From assembly GCF_031846245.1 (NCBI RefSeq), contig NZ_JAVRIC010000020.1:1-64000 (forward strand): 64,000 nt of DNA, read 5' to 3'. A model generated the notes under the pieces. It ran no database searches and had not been told where the DNA came from. It worked only from the letters and a program-made list of their open reading frames with translations. Position numbers and translations under genes: made by a program. Below, one piece after another: positions 38,639 through 47,575 of this stretch. Position 1 is the first letter of the stretch; each line of letters begins with the position of its first letter. This DNA is from Banduia mediterranea (GTDB lineage Bacteria > Pseudomonadota > Gammaproteobacteria > Nevskiales > Nevskiaceae).

Positions 38639-39744
38639 ACGCGACGCACGCGCTGCGTCAGACCACAAAACAGCTCGTAGGACAGCGTCCCCGCGCGGTC
38701 GGCGAGTGCTTCGACCGGCAGGCCCTCGCCCCATAACAGCACCGAATCGCCGACGCGGGTCTGCGGGATCGCGGACACGTCGATCGTCACCATGTCCATC
38801 GAGACCCGCCCCACCATCGGCGCGCTCTGTCCGTGCACCTGAAATGGCGTGCCGTTCGGCAGACAGCGGAGCACGCCATCGGCATAGCCGACCGTGACCA
38901 CGGCGATGCGCATGTCGCGCTCACAGTGGTAGATCGCGCCGTACCCGATCGGTTCACCAGCGCGGCAGTCCCGCAATGCGAGCACGCGCGACTCCAGGCG
39001 CATCGCCGGTCGCAGCCCCAGCTCGGCCCCGGTCCGGCCGGACAGCGGGCTCGCGCCATAGAGCAGCAGGCCGGGCCGGACCCAGTCGGCACGCGCCTGC
39101 GGCCAGGCGACAAGCCCCGCCGAATTGGCGATCGTGCGGGCACCTGGACGGTCCGCCAAGACGGCGTCGAAACAATCGATCTGCGCCTGGGTGGCCGCGC
39201 TGTCGGTTTCGTCGGCACGGGCGAGATGCGTCATCCAGCCACACAGCTGCCAGTCGCGCCGCGCCAGTATCCGTTCGTGAACGGCGGCTACTTTCTCGGG
39301 TTCGAAACCGAGCCGATGCATCCCGGTATCGATCTTGATCCACAAGCGCGCTCTCGCGCCACGCGGCAGCTGCTCCAACAGTGCGAGCTGCCAGTCATCG
39401 TGGACCACGATCTGCAGTTCGTGATGCAGGCACAGGCGCAGCTCTTCCAGCGACAACACGCCTTCGAGTACGACGATCGGCGCGTAGACACGCGCCTCGC
39501 GCAAACGCAGGGCCTCTTCGAGACAGGCCACAGCGAAGGCATCCGCCTCCCAGGGGTGGCGCCCGGCAAAATCGCTCTCGGAGCGCAGATCACGCAAGGC
39601 ACGCGCCACCTGCACGGCGCCGTGTCCATAGGCGTCGGCCTTGATCACGGCCATCACACGGGAATCAGGCGTCCATTGACGTATCCGCGTCAGATTGTGG
39701 CGGATCGCGTCGAGGTCAATGCTGGCGGTGACGCGTGGAATCAT
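38629..39744 (-). CDS. alr: Alanine racemase
   Basis: The 371-residue PLP enzyme has the Schiff-base Lys in V-I-K-A-D-A-Y-G-H-G, the second catalytic Tyr in I-G-Y-G-A-I-Y region and a C-terminal beta domain (S-M-D-M-V-T-I-D). It provides D-Ala for peptidoglycan. It lies 11 nt after dnaB, an arrangement also common in other gammaproteobacteria. Confidence 0.96.
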   Translation of the reverse strand: MIPRVTASIDLDAIRHNLTRIRQWTPDSRVMAVIKADAYGHGAVQVARALRDLRSESDFAGRHPWEADAFAVACLEEALRLREARVYAPIVVLEGVLSLEELRLCLHHELQIVVHDDWQLALLEQLPRGARARLWIKIDTGMHRLGFEPEKVAAVHERILARRDWQLCGWMTHLARADETDSAATQAQIDCFDAVLADRPGARTIANSAGLVAWPQARADWVRPGLLLYGASPLSGRTGAELGLRPAMRLESRVLALRDCRAGEPIGYGAIYHCERDMRIAVVTVGYADGVLRCLPNGTPFQVHGQSAPMVGRVSMDMVTIDVSAIPQTRVGDSVLLWGEGLPVEALADRAGTLSYELFCGLTQRVRRVYP

Positions 39745-39755
39745 CGGATCAGTGA

Positions 39756-41123
39756 TCAGACACTGAAACTGTCGTAGCCTTGCGCCAGATTTTCAAAGCG
39801 CGTGTACTTGCCGATGAACGCGCACTTCACCGTACCGGTTGGGCCGTTGCGCTGCTTGGCGATGATGATCTCGGCGATATTGTCGTCCGCGCCCAGATCC
39901 TCGCCGGTCTTGCGCTTGTAGTAACCGTCGCGATAGATGAACAGAATCATGTCGGCGTCCTGCTCGATCGAACCCGACTCGCGAAGGTCGGACATGATCG
40001 GCCGCTTGTTCTCGCGCTTTTCGACTTCACGCGAGAGCTGCGACAAGGCCAGGATCGGGACATTAAGTTCCTTGGCCAAAGCTTTGAGATTACGTGATAT
40101 TTCTGAAATCTCGTTGGTCCGGTTATCGCGTGAGCTGGGCACCTGCATCAGCTGAATGTAATCAATGACGATCAGGCCGATGTCATGCCGGTTCTTGAGG
40201 CGGCGTGCGCGTGCGCGCAGTTCCAGCGGAGACAGCGCGCCGGTTTCGTCGATGTACAGCGGTGCCTCGCGAATGTCGACGCCACCCTGCACCAGCCAGT
40301 CCCATTCGTGATCCTCGAGCTGGCCGGAACGCAGGCGTGTCTGGTCGAGGCGGCAGTGCGAGGCGAGCACACGCATCGCAAGCTGCTCGGCGCTCATTTC
40401 CATGCTGAACACGGCCGCGGGCTTCTTCAGCTTGATCGCGGCGTGCTCAGCGATATTCATCGCGAAACTGGTCTTGCCCATGCCGGGACGGCCGGCAATG
40501 ATGATCAGGTCGCTGTTGCCGAAACCGTTGGTGCGCCGGTCCAGGTCGGTCAGTCCGGCCGACAGGCCGGCCAAGCTGCCAGGGCTGTTGCGCGAAGCCT
40601 CGACCTTGGCTTCGATGCGCGGCACCAGATCACCGATCGCGGTGTATTCGACACGGCCGCGCGCACCACGCTCGCGAATCGCGAAAACCTTCTGTTCCGC
40701 TACGTCGATCAATTCGCTCGGCGTACGGCCGTTGGGTCTGAAGCCGATGTCGGCAATATCGGTACCGGTTGCGATCAGGCTGCGCAGCACCGAACGTTCA
40801 CGCACGATGTCTGCGTAGGCCACCACATTGGCCGCGCTCGGCGTGTCATTCGCCAAGGCGCCGAGGTAGGCCAGGCCGCCAGCCGCCTCCAACTGCTCCA
40901 GCGCACGCAGGTGCTCCGACAGCGTGACGAAGTCGCAGGGCTTGGCGTTGTTGAGCAGACTGATCATCGCGCGGAAGATCAGGCGGTGATCCTCGCGATA
41001 GAAATCGTCCTCGGAGACACGATCGGCCAGCTCGAACCACGAGCGGTTGTCGAGCATCAGGCCGCCGAGCACCGACTGCTCGGCCTCGATCGAATGGGGA
41101 GGTTGTTTCGGGGCTTGCGCCAT
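39756..41123 (-). CDS. dnaB: Replicative DNA helicase DnaB
   Basis: The protein is 455 residues from ATG 41123 (MAQAPKQPPHSIEAEQ), the usual DnaB length; the open frame up to 41246 runs through the terminator and is rejected. The N-terminal helical domain is followed by a RecA motor with G-R-P-G-M-G-K-T-S, L-I-V-I-D-Y-I-Q-L-M and a C-terminal Arg finger region. It unwinds the fork as a hexamer. Confidence 0.96.
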   Translation of the reverse strand: MAQAPKQPPHSIEAEQSVLGGLMLDNRSWFELADRVSEDDFYREDHRLIFRAMISLLNNAKPCDFVTLSEHLRALEQLEAAGGLAYLGALANDTPSAANVVAYADIVRERSVLRSLIATGTDIADIGFRPNGRTPSELIDVAEQKVFAIRERGARGRVEYTAIGDLVPRIEAKVEASRNSPGSLAGLSAGLTDLDRRTNGFGNSDLIIIAGRPGMGKTSFAMNIAEHAAIKLKKPAAVFSMEMSAEQLAMRVLASHCRLDQTRLRSGQLEDHEWDWLVQGGVDIREAPLYIDETGALSPLELRARARRLKNRHDIGLIVIDYIQLMQVPSSRDNRTNEISEISRNLKALAKELNVPILALSQLSREVEKRENKRPIMSDLRESGSIEQDADMILFIYRDGYYKRKTGEDLGADDNIAEIIIAKQRNGPTGTVKCAFIGKYTRFENLAQGYDSFSV

Positions 41124-41171
41124 GCTCGAAGTGTACTCGCTGGGGCCGGATTCGGGCGTCACCCCGGAATG

Positions 41172-41201
41172 CAAAACGCCGCGGATCTCCGCGGCGTTTT
41201 G
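41172..41201 (-). terminator. Rho-independent terminator of the rpsF-rpsR-rplI operon
   Basis: A perfect inverted repeat with a 13-bp stem (CAAAACGCCGCGG and its complement) and a 4-nt loop lies about 42 nt past the rplI stop. The TTTT run lies inside the outer stem. dnaB begins 49 nt further downstream. Confidence 0.85.
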
Positions 41202-41242
41202 GGTATGGAGCCCTGATGTTGCCGGGCTCGTACGCGTGGATC

Positions 41243-41695
41243 TCAAGCCTTGGCTTCGACCACGATCACCTTGACGCTGGTCTCGACTTCACTGTGCAGG
41301 TGCACCGCGACGTCGTATTCACCGATATTGCGAATCGGGCCTTCGCCCATGTCGATCTCGACACGCTCGATCTCGGCTCCGGCCGCCTTGGCGGCATCTG
41401 AGATTTCGTTCGGACCGACCGAGCCGTACAGCTTGCCCTCATCGCCGGCACGCATCGCGATCGTCAGCTCGAGGCCGGCGATCTTCTCGGCACGCAGTTT
41501 GGCGGCATTCACCGACTCCTGCGCGTTCTTCATCAACTCCGCCTTGCGTGCTTCGTAGACCTCAAGATTGGCATTGGTCGCCGGCAGCGCCTTGCCCTTC
41601 GGCAGCAGGAAGTTGCGGCCATAGCCCGGGCGCACCTTGACGGTGTCGCCCAGATCGCCGAGGTGCTTGATCTTCTCCAGAAGGATGACTTCCAT
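41243..41695 (-). CDS. rplI: 50S ribosomal protein L9
   Basis: The 150-residue protein has the N-terminal RNA-binding domain M-E-V-I-L-L-E-K-I-K-H-L-G-D-L-G-D, a long connecting helix (about 41-75) and a C-terminal domain with an acidic-rich end. It is the last gene of the S6-S18-L9 operon; 12 nt separate it from rpsR. Confidence 0.97.
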   Translation of the reverse strand: MEVILLEKIKHLGDLGDTVKVRPGYGRNFLLPKGKALPATNANLEVYEARKAELMKNAQESVNAAKLRAEKIAGLELTIAMRAGDEGKLYGSVGPNEISDAAKAAGAEIERVEIDMGEGPIRNIGEYDVAVHLHSEVETSVKVIVVEAKA

Positions 41696-41707
41696 TATCA
41701 GTCTCCC

Positions 41708-41935
41708 TTACTGGTGCTTGTCGGTGTACGGCAGCAACGACAGGAAACGCGCGCGCTTGATCGCGGTTGCGAGCTGACGCTGATAACGTGCCTTGGTGCC
41801 GGTGATGCGGGCCGGAACGATCTTGCCGTTCTCACCCACGAACTGCTTGAGCGTGGCGAGATCCTTGTAGTCGATCTCCTCGATGCCTTCGGCAGTGAAC
41901 TTGCAGCTTTTCTTGCGGCGAAAGAAGCGTGCCAT
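41708..41935 (-). CDS. rpsR: 30S ribosomal protein S18
   Basis: The 75-residue protein reads [20 protein letters not shown] and [20 protein letters not shown]. It forms a heterodimer with S6 on the platform of the 30S subunit. Two nt separate it from rpsF. Confidence 0.98.
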   Translation of the reverse strand: MARFFRRKKSCKFTAEGIEEIDYKDLATLKQFVGENGKIVPARITGTKARYQRQLATAIKRARFLSLLPYTDKHQ

Positions 41936-41937
41936 GC

Positions 41938-42378
41938 TCAGGCCTCCGTCTCGGTTTCAGTGGTGGTTTCGGTATCCGAATCGGAATCCGAAGACGAATC
42001 GTCATTCGAATTGTCGGACTCGTCCGAACGCGAGGCGCGCTCCGGCTTCTTGTCTTCTTCCGGGTTCTTGAACAGCGGGGACTGCACCGAGACCGCTTGA
42101 TCCTTGCGCGTCACCAGACGGCGGATCACCGCGTCATTGAACTTGAAGGCGCCTTCCAGCTCTTCCAGAACGGCGCCGGAGCACTCCACGTTCATCAGGA
42201 AGTAGTGGGCCTTGTGCAGATTCGCGATCGGGTAGGCCAACTGGCGACGGCCCCAGTCTTCGAGACGGTGGACCTTGCCACCGTCGGCTTCGACCATCCC
42301 CTTGTAACGCTCGATCATGGCGGACACCTGCTCGGACTGATCCGGGTGCACCATGACCACGATTTCGTAATGCCTCAT
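41938..42378 (-). CDS. rpsF: 30S ribosomal protein S6 with encoded acidic Ser/Thr/Asp/Glu tail
   Basis: The protein is 146 residues from ATG 42378, with GGAGA upstream. The first about 105 residues are a normal S6 ferredoxin fold ([14 protein letters not shown]). The last about 40 are a low-complexity tail of Asp, Ser, Glu and Thr, ending T-E-T-E-T-E-A. E. coli S6 ends in Glu residues extended by RimK; here a longer acidic tail is encoded. It is the first gene of the operon. Confidence 0.96.
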   Translation of the reverse strand: MRHYEIVVMVHPDQSEQVSAMIERYKGMVEADGGKVHRLEDWGRRQLAYPIANLHKAHYFLMNVECSGAVLEELEGAFKFNDAVIRRLVTRKDQAVSVQSPLFKNPEEDKKPERASRSDESDNSNDDSSSDSDSDTETTTETETEA

Positions 42379-42397
42379 CGGGTCTCCAATTTGTGGA

Positions 42398-42441
42398 TAC
42401 GCAGCCGTTGAACTGCGTAGTCCCCCGCAGCGCGGTGGGAC
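42398..42441 (-). promoter_or_regulatory. Tandem hairpins in the rpsF leader, candidate S6:S18 autoregulatory element
   Basis: Two adjacent hairpins occupy the leader. The upstream one (42441-42420) pairs GTCCC...GGGAC with one bulged base. The downstream one (42419-42398) has a perfect 7-bp stem TACGCAG/CTGCGTA. Many bacterial rpsF leaders bind the S6:S18 dimer to repress translation. I see the hairpins, but matching the published motif needs a covariance search. Confidence 0.4.
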
Positions 42442-42477
42442 AAAAGCCAATCGGCCGGACGACCGATCGGGCGCGCG

Positions 42478-42506
42478 ATTCTAGGGCCTGAAGCCTTGCA
42501 GCACAA
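42478..42506 (-). promoter_or_regulatory. Sigma-70 promoter of rpsF-rpsR-rplI
   Basis: TTGTGC (42506-42501), a 17-nt spacer and TAGAAT (42483-42478) are followed by a GC-rich discriminator (CGCGCGCCC), the type seen at stringently controlled ribosomal promoters. The predicted start gives a leader of about 93 nt holding two hairpins. Confidence 0.55.
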
Positions 42507-42542
42507 GTATTTGCGCGAGTATTTTCGGACCACAGCGACCCA

Positions 42543-43505
42543 TCAGCGGAAGTAGACGCAACATTGTCGCGTCGAAATCAGCTCCAGCGCCTCGGTTTCA
42601 GCTTCGGCGACTTCGACCGGGCGCATCGATTCGGCCAGATCGGCCACCAGACCAGCCACCCGATCCTCGATGTCGAACGACTGGCTGACGAGCTGGAACG
42701 CACGCAGGTGCGCATAGGCCTGGATCGTGTCCCGCGGCAGCATCTCGCCGTTGAGATAAGCCGCACCGACCTGCCACAGTGCATTGGCACTACCGCCGCG
42801 CCGGGCCTGCAGCAGCCACGCCGCCTGCTGTTCGCGCAATGCGAAGGTGTTGGCGCGCTGCGTGGCATCGCACATTTCAAGCTCGCGCTCGCGGCAGATA
42901 TTGCCCGGCGGCAGCTGAAACACCATCGATTCCTGGGCCTCCAGGGAACCGGAATCGGCGGCCAGGCTCATCCATTCGTAGTACCGGTTGCGTGCCTCGG
43001 CCGGTACACCGCGACAGCGTTCATAGCGTCGTCGCAGCTCGGCCGCCATGCGGTCCGGATTCTCGACTGAAATACCGTCCAGACGACGCGTCTGATACAT
43101 GGTCTGAATCACCGCATCGAGCGCCTCGGGCGCCGTCTGTATACGGCGACATTCCTTCAGCGCCAGACCGAGCTGGTAGGCCGCATCGGCGTCTCCGCCC
43201 TCGGCGGCTTCGGTCCGCTCGCGAATGAATGCTTGCAGTGGCCCAGTCGGCAACTGTGATCGCCGATCCACGATCAGGCGACGCAGGCGTGGTCCCCAAC
43301 GCGCTGCGGGCGCGGGTTCGACGGGCACATCGGTCGTAGGCTCAGGCACGGCGTCCGGTGCCTCGGGCCCGATACGCCCCGCCTCCACAGATCGCTCCTG
43401 CTGCGATGCGGTACGGCTCGCATCGAGCCGGGTCTGGCTCCACCACCAGAGCAGGCAGCTCAGCAGTGCCAGGCCGGCTCCGGCGGCGACCCAGCGGATG
43501 TTCAT
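42543..43505 (-). CDS. Membrane-anchored Sel1-repeat-like protein
   Basis: The 320-residue protein has one N-terminal transmembrane helix (W-V-A-A-G-A-G-L-A-L-L), then a Pro/Glu/Asp-rich linker (about 35-80) and an all-helical domain. The helical domain holds motifs typical of Sel1/TPR repeats (G-D-A-D-A-A-Y-Q-L-G-L-A-L, A-A-D-S-G-S-L-E-A-Q, G-S-A-N-A-L-W-Q-V-G-A-A-Y-L-N-G). Several Cys residues lie between repeats. It is translated after rlmB with a 4-nt overlap. A scaffolding role at the periplasmic face is plausible; there is no specific family. Confidence 0.75.
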   Translation of the reverse strand: MNIRWVAAGAGLALLSCLLWWWSQTRLDASRTASQQERSVEAGRIGPEAPDAVPEPTTDVPVEPAPAARWGPRLRRLIVDRRSQLPTGPLQAFIRERTEAAEGGDADAAYQLGLALKECRRIQTAPEALDAVIQTMYQTRRLDGISVENPDRMAAELRRRYERCRGVPAEARNRYYEWMSLAADSGSLEAQESMVFQLPPGNICRERELEMCDATQRANTFALREQQAAWLLQARRGGSANALWQVGAAYLNGEMLPRDTIQAYAHLRAFQLVSQSFDIEDRVAGLVADLAESMRPVEVAEAETEALELISTRQCCVYFR

Positions 43506-44236
43506 CGCGTCTGGCGCTGCCTCACGGATTCGAACAGACAGATACCGGCGGCGACCGATACGTTCAGGCTTTCGATCTGGCCCTGCATCGGGATTTTTGC
43601 GAGCCGATCACAGTTTTCGCGTGTGAGTCGGCGCAGGCCCTCGCCTTCCGAACCCATCACCAGCACAGTCGGTCCGGTCAGATCGACGTCATAGAGCGAT
43701 TCGGTGGCCTCACCGGCCAAGCCGGTGATCCAATACCCCAATTCCTGTAGTCGTTTCATCGAGCGCACGATGTTTGTGACCGCGACCACCGGCACACGTT
43801 CCGCCGCGCCCGCCGCCACTTTGCGTGCGGCTGGCGTCAGGCTGGCCGCCCGGTCCTTCGGAATGACCACGGCCGTGACGCCGGCCGCTTCGCTGGTCCG
43901 CAGACAGGCGCCGAGGTTGTGGGGGTCCTGAATGCCATCGAGTATGAGCACCAGCCGGTCCGGCGTCGCCGGCACCTCCAATGCCTCCTCGCCGCTGATG
44001 GAAGCGGCCGGCACCATCGCCAACACGCCCTGATGCCTCAGCCCCGGCGCCAACACATCAAGGTCCGAGCGTGAACGCGCGCGGACTGGAACCGACCTGG
44101 CGGCCGCGACCTTGCTGATCTGCGCCGCGCGCTCGCCACTACGGCTGTCGCTGATGTAAACCTCCAACGGCAGAACCTCGCTTTCCAGCGCTGCGAGAAC
44201 GGCGTGCCAGCCGCCGATGTAGGTCGTATTGCTCAA
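43502..44236 (-). CDS. rlmB: 23S rRNA 2'-O-methyltransferase RlmB (SpoU family)
   Basis: The protein is 244 residues from TTG 44236, with GGAG 4 nt upstream; this start gives the exact RlmB N terminus (S-N-T-T-Y-I-G-G-W-H-A-V) whereas the longer frame is spurious. SpoU motifs are present: L-D-G-I-Q-D-P-H-N-L-G-A-C-L-R-T, V-M-G-S-E-G-E-G-L and S-L-N-V-S-V-A-A-G-I. It methylates G2251 of 23S rRNA through an AdoMet trefoil-knot fold. It is often adjacent to rnr in proteobacteria, as here across one small gene. Confidence 0.93.
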   Translation of the reverse strand: MSNTTYIGGWHAVLAALESEVLPLEVYISDSRSGERAAQISKVAAARSVPVRARSRSDLDVLAPGLRHQGVLAMVPAASISGEEALEVPATPDRLVLILDGIQDPHNLGACLRTSEAAGVTAVVIPKDRAASLTPAARKVAAGAAERVPVVAVTNIVRSMKRLQELGYWITGLAGEATESLYDVDLTGPTVLVMGSEGEGLRRLTRENCDRLAKIPMQGQIESLNVSVAAGICLFESVRQRQTR

Positions 44237-44320
44237 AGGTACTCCATGGATGGATGCATCGATCGGGACGAAGTTCGGACAGCACCGCGATTGTCCGACG
44301 CGCCGCCGCACTCGCCAAGC

Positions 44321-44353
44321 AAAAAGGCGCCGGAACGGATTCCGGCGCCTTTC
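44321..44353 (-). terminator. Rho-independent terminator after the OmpA-like lipoprotein gene
   Basis: A 13-bp stem (AAAGGCGCCGGAA and complement, 4-nt loop) is followed on the minus strand by T residues (TTTTT). It lies about 26 nt past the stop of the lipoprotein gene and before the rlmB start, so rnr-lipoprotein and rlmB are separate transcripts. Confidence 0.9.
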
Positions 44354-44378
44354 TGGCGGACTGGAGACTCGCCCGCGA

Positions 44379-45092
44379 TCAACCGCCCAGGTACGGCGGC
44401 GGCGTCCAGGCCTCGGATTCGCGTCCCTCGATGACAGGCTTGATCACGATGTCCACGCGACGGTTGCGTGCTTCCTTGACGTTGTCGCCGGTGCGAACCA
44501 GCGGTTCACGCTCGCCGCGCCCTTCTTCGCGAATGCGTGCAGCGCTGACGCCCATCTGCGCGAAGTAGTTGCCCACGGCAGCGGCACGCTGCACCGACAG
44601 ACTCTGGTTGTATTCGGCCGAACCGCTGGTATCGGTGTGTCCGACCACGTGAATCACGGTCGAATCGTAGCTTTGCAGCACGCTCGCGATCTTGCCGTAG
44701 GTCTGCAGCGCGGCCGGAGTCAGCTCGGCCTTGTTGAACTCGAATGAAATGTCGCTGGCGACTCCGACACGCAAGGAGCCGTCCGACATTTCACTGATAT
44801 GCAGTTCATCGCGCGCGGCTTCCTTGGCGAGTTGCTGCTCCATCTCGGCGCGCTGCTTGTCCATGTAGTTGCCCACCGCACCGCCGGCGATGGCGCCGAC
44901 CGCCGCCCCCACCCAGGGCGCCCCGCGCGCACCACTGACCGAATTGCCGAGCACCGCGCCGGCCACGGCGCCAACACCGGTACCGATGTTGCGGCTACGG
45001 TTGGGGTTGTCGGTGGCGCAGGCTGCCAGAGAAATGATGGCGACACCCGCTACGGCTGCCTTGAGGCTCGCGGTCTTCGTTTTCATCTTCAT
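44379..45092 (-). CDS. OmpA-family lipoprotein with glycine-zipper segment (YiaD type)
   Basis: The 237-residue protein has lipobox L-A-A-C, then a glycine-zipper stretch (G-T-G-V-G-A-V-A-G-A-V-L-G and A-A-V-G-A-I-A-G-G-A-V-G-N-Y) and a short coil. A C-terminal OmpA domain has V-V-G-H-T-D-T-S-G-S-A-E-Y-N-Q-S-L-S and R-R-V-D-I-V-I that bind peptidoglycan. It starts in the rnr stop (ATGA) with AGGAG 6 nt upstream, so it is co-translated with RNase R. Confidence 0.9.
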   Translation of the reverse strand: MKMKTKTASLKAAVAGVAIISLAACATDNPNRSRNIGTGVGAVAGAVLGNSVSGARGAPWVGAAVGAIAGGAVGNYMDKQRAEMEQQLAKEAARDELHISEMSDGSLRVGVASDISFEFNKAELTPAALQTYGKIASVLQSYDSTVIHVVGHTDTSGSAEYNQSLSVQRAAAVGNYFAQMGVSAARIREEGRGEREPLVRTGDNVKEARNRRVDIVIKPVIEGRESEAWTPPPYLGG

Positions 45093-47413
45093 TTACCACT
45101 CCTTTTGGACGACCGCCGACGCTTCTTGCCGGCGTGTTCGCGCGAATTGTTGGGTGCTTTCGTGAATGGCTTCTGAACGCTTCGGGGCTGGCTGTGTTCG
45201 GGTTCCAGATCGATCTTGCGCTCGTCCAGGCTGACACGAACGACTTTGACCCGAATCGCGTCGCCCAGTGCGTACACCCGACCATTGCGTTCGCCAACCA
45301 TGCGCATGCGCTTGGGGTCGAACTGGTAATAGTCGTTGTACAGCGTGGACACGTGCACCAGACCCTCGACGTAGAGATCCTTCAATTCCACAAACGCGCC
45401 AAAGCTGGTTACGCCGACAATCACGCCGTCAAAAACCTCGCCGACGCGATCGCGCATGTATTCGCACTTGAGCCACAGCGTCACATCGCGCGTCGCCTCA
45501 TCGGCACGACGCTCGGTCATCGCGCAATGTGCACCCAGGGCTTCGAGCTGTTCCTGGTCGTAGGCGAAGGTCTTTTTCGCCTCGCGCCGGATCGCATGCT
45601 TGAGTGCGCGGTGCAGCACCAGATCCGGATAACGGCGGATCGGCGAGGTGAAATGCGCATATTCCTCCAGCGCGAGGCCAAAATGGCCATCGTTGCTCGG
45701 CGAATACCGAGCCTGCATCATCGAGCGCAGCAACATGCTCTGCGCCATGGACTGGTCATCGCGCCCCGGCAGCTGTGCCGCGACGGCCGCGTAGTCCTTG
45801 GGCGTCGGCGTTTCGCCACCACCGAGCTTGAGGCCGCGCGCCGCGAGGAACTCGCGCAACACCTTGACCTTCTCGACATCCGGCGTGGCGTGGACGCGAA
45901 ACAGGCTGGGCCGCTTGTGCTTGACGACATAGCGTGCGGCCTGCACGTTCGCCGCGATCATGCACTCCTCGATGATGCGATGGGCGCGGTTGCGCTGCAC
46001 CGGCACGATCTTCTCGATCTTGCGATTTTCGCCGAAACGGATCTTGGTCTCGGTGGTTTCGAAATCCATCGCGCCGCGCTTTTCGCGTGCGCTGAAAAAC
46101 GCGCCGAACAAGGCGTCCAGATCCTGAAGCTGTGGCACCACGGCCTTGCGCGCCTGCGCCTCGGGCCCGTCCGGATTTTCCAGTATCGAATAGACCTCGT
46201 CGTAGGTGAGTCGCGCATGGGATCGCATCACACCCTCGTAGAAACGCGCCCGCGTCACCTCCCCGGCCTTGTTGATGCGCATCTCGCAGACCATGCACAA
46301 CCGCTCGACATCAGGATTGAGCGAGCACACGCCGTTGGACAACGCCTCGGGCAGCATCGGGATCACGCGTTCCGGGAAGTACACCGAATTGCCGCGCTCG
46401 CGCGCCTCCACGTCCAGGGCCGAGCCCATCGGGACATAGGCATCGACATCGGCGATCGCGACCCACAGCGTCCAACCATTGCGCAGCGGTCCGCGCATCG
46501 GCTTGCAGTACACGGCATCATCGAAGTCGCGGGCATCGGCGCCGTCGATCGTGACCAGCGGCAGATCCCTCAAGTCGACGCGCCCCTGAGCCTGCTGCGC
46601 GCTGAGCTTCTGCGGCACTTTTGCCGCCTCCCGCTCGACCGCCTCCGGCCAGACATGCGGCAGACCATGCGCACGAATCGCGGCTTCGATTTCCATACCC
46701 GGCGCCAGATGATCGCCCAATACCTCGACGACCCGGCCAACCGGCAGACTGCGCGCGCCGGGATGAACCTCGATCGCCGCGACCACCATCTGCCCCTCGC
46801 GTGCGCCGTTGCGGCCTTTCTCGGGAATCAGGATGTCGTGATGGATGCGTGGATTGTCCGGGCTGACATGCGCCACGCCATGCTCGACGATGTAGCGTCC
46901 GACCACGGTCTGATTGGCGCGTTCGAGCACATCGACCAGAACGCCTTCGCGTCGCCCGCGGGCGTCCTCGCCATTGACACGCACCAGAACGCGGTCGCCC
47001 GACATCAGGCTGCGCATTTCGCGCGGCGACATGAAGACATCCTCGCCTCCTTCGTCCGGCGTGAGAAAGCCATAGCCGTCACGGTGCGCGATGACGCGTC
47101 CCGGTACCAGGCTCATGTGGCTGACTACACCGAAGGCGCCGCGGCGGTTCTGCGCCAGGCTGCCGTCGCGGACCATCGCACCGAGGCGGTGACGAAAGGC
47201 CTCGAAGTCGTCTCGGCTGCCCAGGCCGATGCAACTCGCCAATTCGTCGGCCTTGAGCGGCCCGTCCTGCGATTCGAGGACTTCGAGGATGTATCGTCGG
47301 CTTGGCGTCGGATTTTCGTAGCGTTGACGTTCCCGCTCGTATTCCGGGTCCAGCTTGCGCCAGTCTTGGCGTCGTTTGTTGCTGTTCGTGGGATGTTCCT
47401 TTTTCTGAAGCAT
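45089..47413 (-). CDS. rnr: Ribonuclease R
   Basis: The 774-residue RNase II-family exonuclease has an N-terminal winged helix (about 20-85), two cold-shock domains (about 95-260) and the RNB catalytic domain with the aspartates in I-D-G-A-D-A-R-D-F-D-D-A. A C-terminal S1 domain (R-V-G-E-V-F-D-G-V-I-V-G-V-T-S-F-G) is followed by a basic tail. It degrades structured RNA 3' to 5' and helps clear defective mRNA with SmpB-tmRNA. Confidence 0.95.
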   Translation of the reverse strand: MLQKKEHPTNSNKRRQDWRKLDPEYERERQRYENPTPSRRYILEVLESQDGPLKADELASCIGLGSRDDFEAFRHRLGAMVRDGSLAQNRRGAFGVVSHMSLVPGRVIAHRDGYGFLTPDEGGEDVFMSPREMRSLMSGDRVLVRVNGEDARGRREGVLVDVLERANQTVVGRYIVEHGVAHVSPDNPRIHHDILIPEKGRNGAREGQMVVAAIEVHPGARSLPVGRVVEVLGDHLAPGMEIEAAIRAHGLPHVWPEAVEREAAKVPQKLSAQQAQGRVDLRDLPLVTIDGADARDFDDAVYCKPMRGPLRNGWTLWVAIADVDAYVPMGSALDVEARERGNSVYFPERVIPMLPEALSNGVCSLNPDVERLCMVCEMRINKAGEVTRARFYEGVMRSHARLTYDEVYSILENPDGPEAQARKAVVPQLQDLDALFGAFFSAREKRGAMDFETTETKIRFGENRKIEKIVPVQRNRAHRIIEECMIAANVQAARYVVKHKRPSLFRVHATPDVEKVKVLREFLAARGLKLGGGETPTPKDYAAVAAQLPGRDDQSMAQSMLLRSMMQARYSPSNDGHFGLALEEYAHFTSPIRRYPDLVLHRALKHAIRREAKKTFAYDQEQLEALGAHCAMTERRADEATRDVTLWLKCEYMRDRVGEVFDGVIVGVTSFGAFVELKDLYVEGLVHVSTLYNDYYQFDPKRMRMVGERNGRVYALGDAIRVKVVRVSLDERKIDLEPEHSQPRSVQKPFTKAPNNSREHAGKKRRRSSKRSGK

Positions 47414-47420
47414 TAAATGA

Positions 47421-47449
47421 TTGACAAAGCCTGGCGCCGCCGATAGATT
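47421..47449 (+). promoter_or_regulatory. Strong sigma-70 promoter of tRNA-Leu
   Basis: A consensus TTGACA (47421-47426), a 17-nt spacer and TAGATT (47444-47449) precede the tRNA by about 12 nt, with a GC-rich discriminator (GCGCGCC), as at stringent stable-RNA promoters. It overlaps the divergent rnr start region. Confidence 0.8.
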
Positions 47450-47460
47450 TGCGCGCCTCT

Positions 47461-47546
<86 letters not shown>

Positions 47547-47575
47547 AATTAAGAATTTTGATGCATTGCGTTGCG

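Noticed and set aside
41124-41246. Longer dnaB start at 41246
   Set aside because: The extension runs through the rplI terminator and gives an N terminus unlike any DnaB.
45134-47416. 760-residue plus-strand frame antisense to rnr
   Set aside because: It mirrors rnr codons in a GC-rich genome; long antisense frames are expected here and rnr is clearly real.
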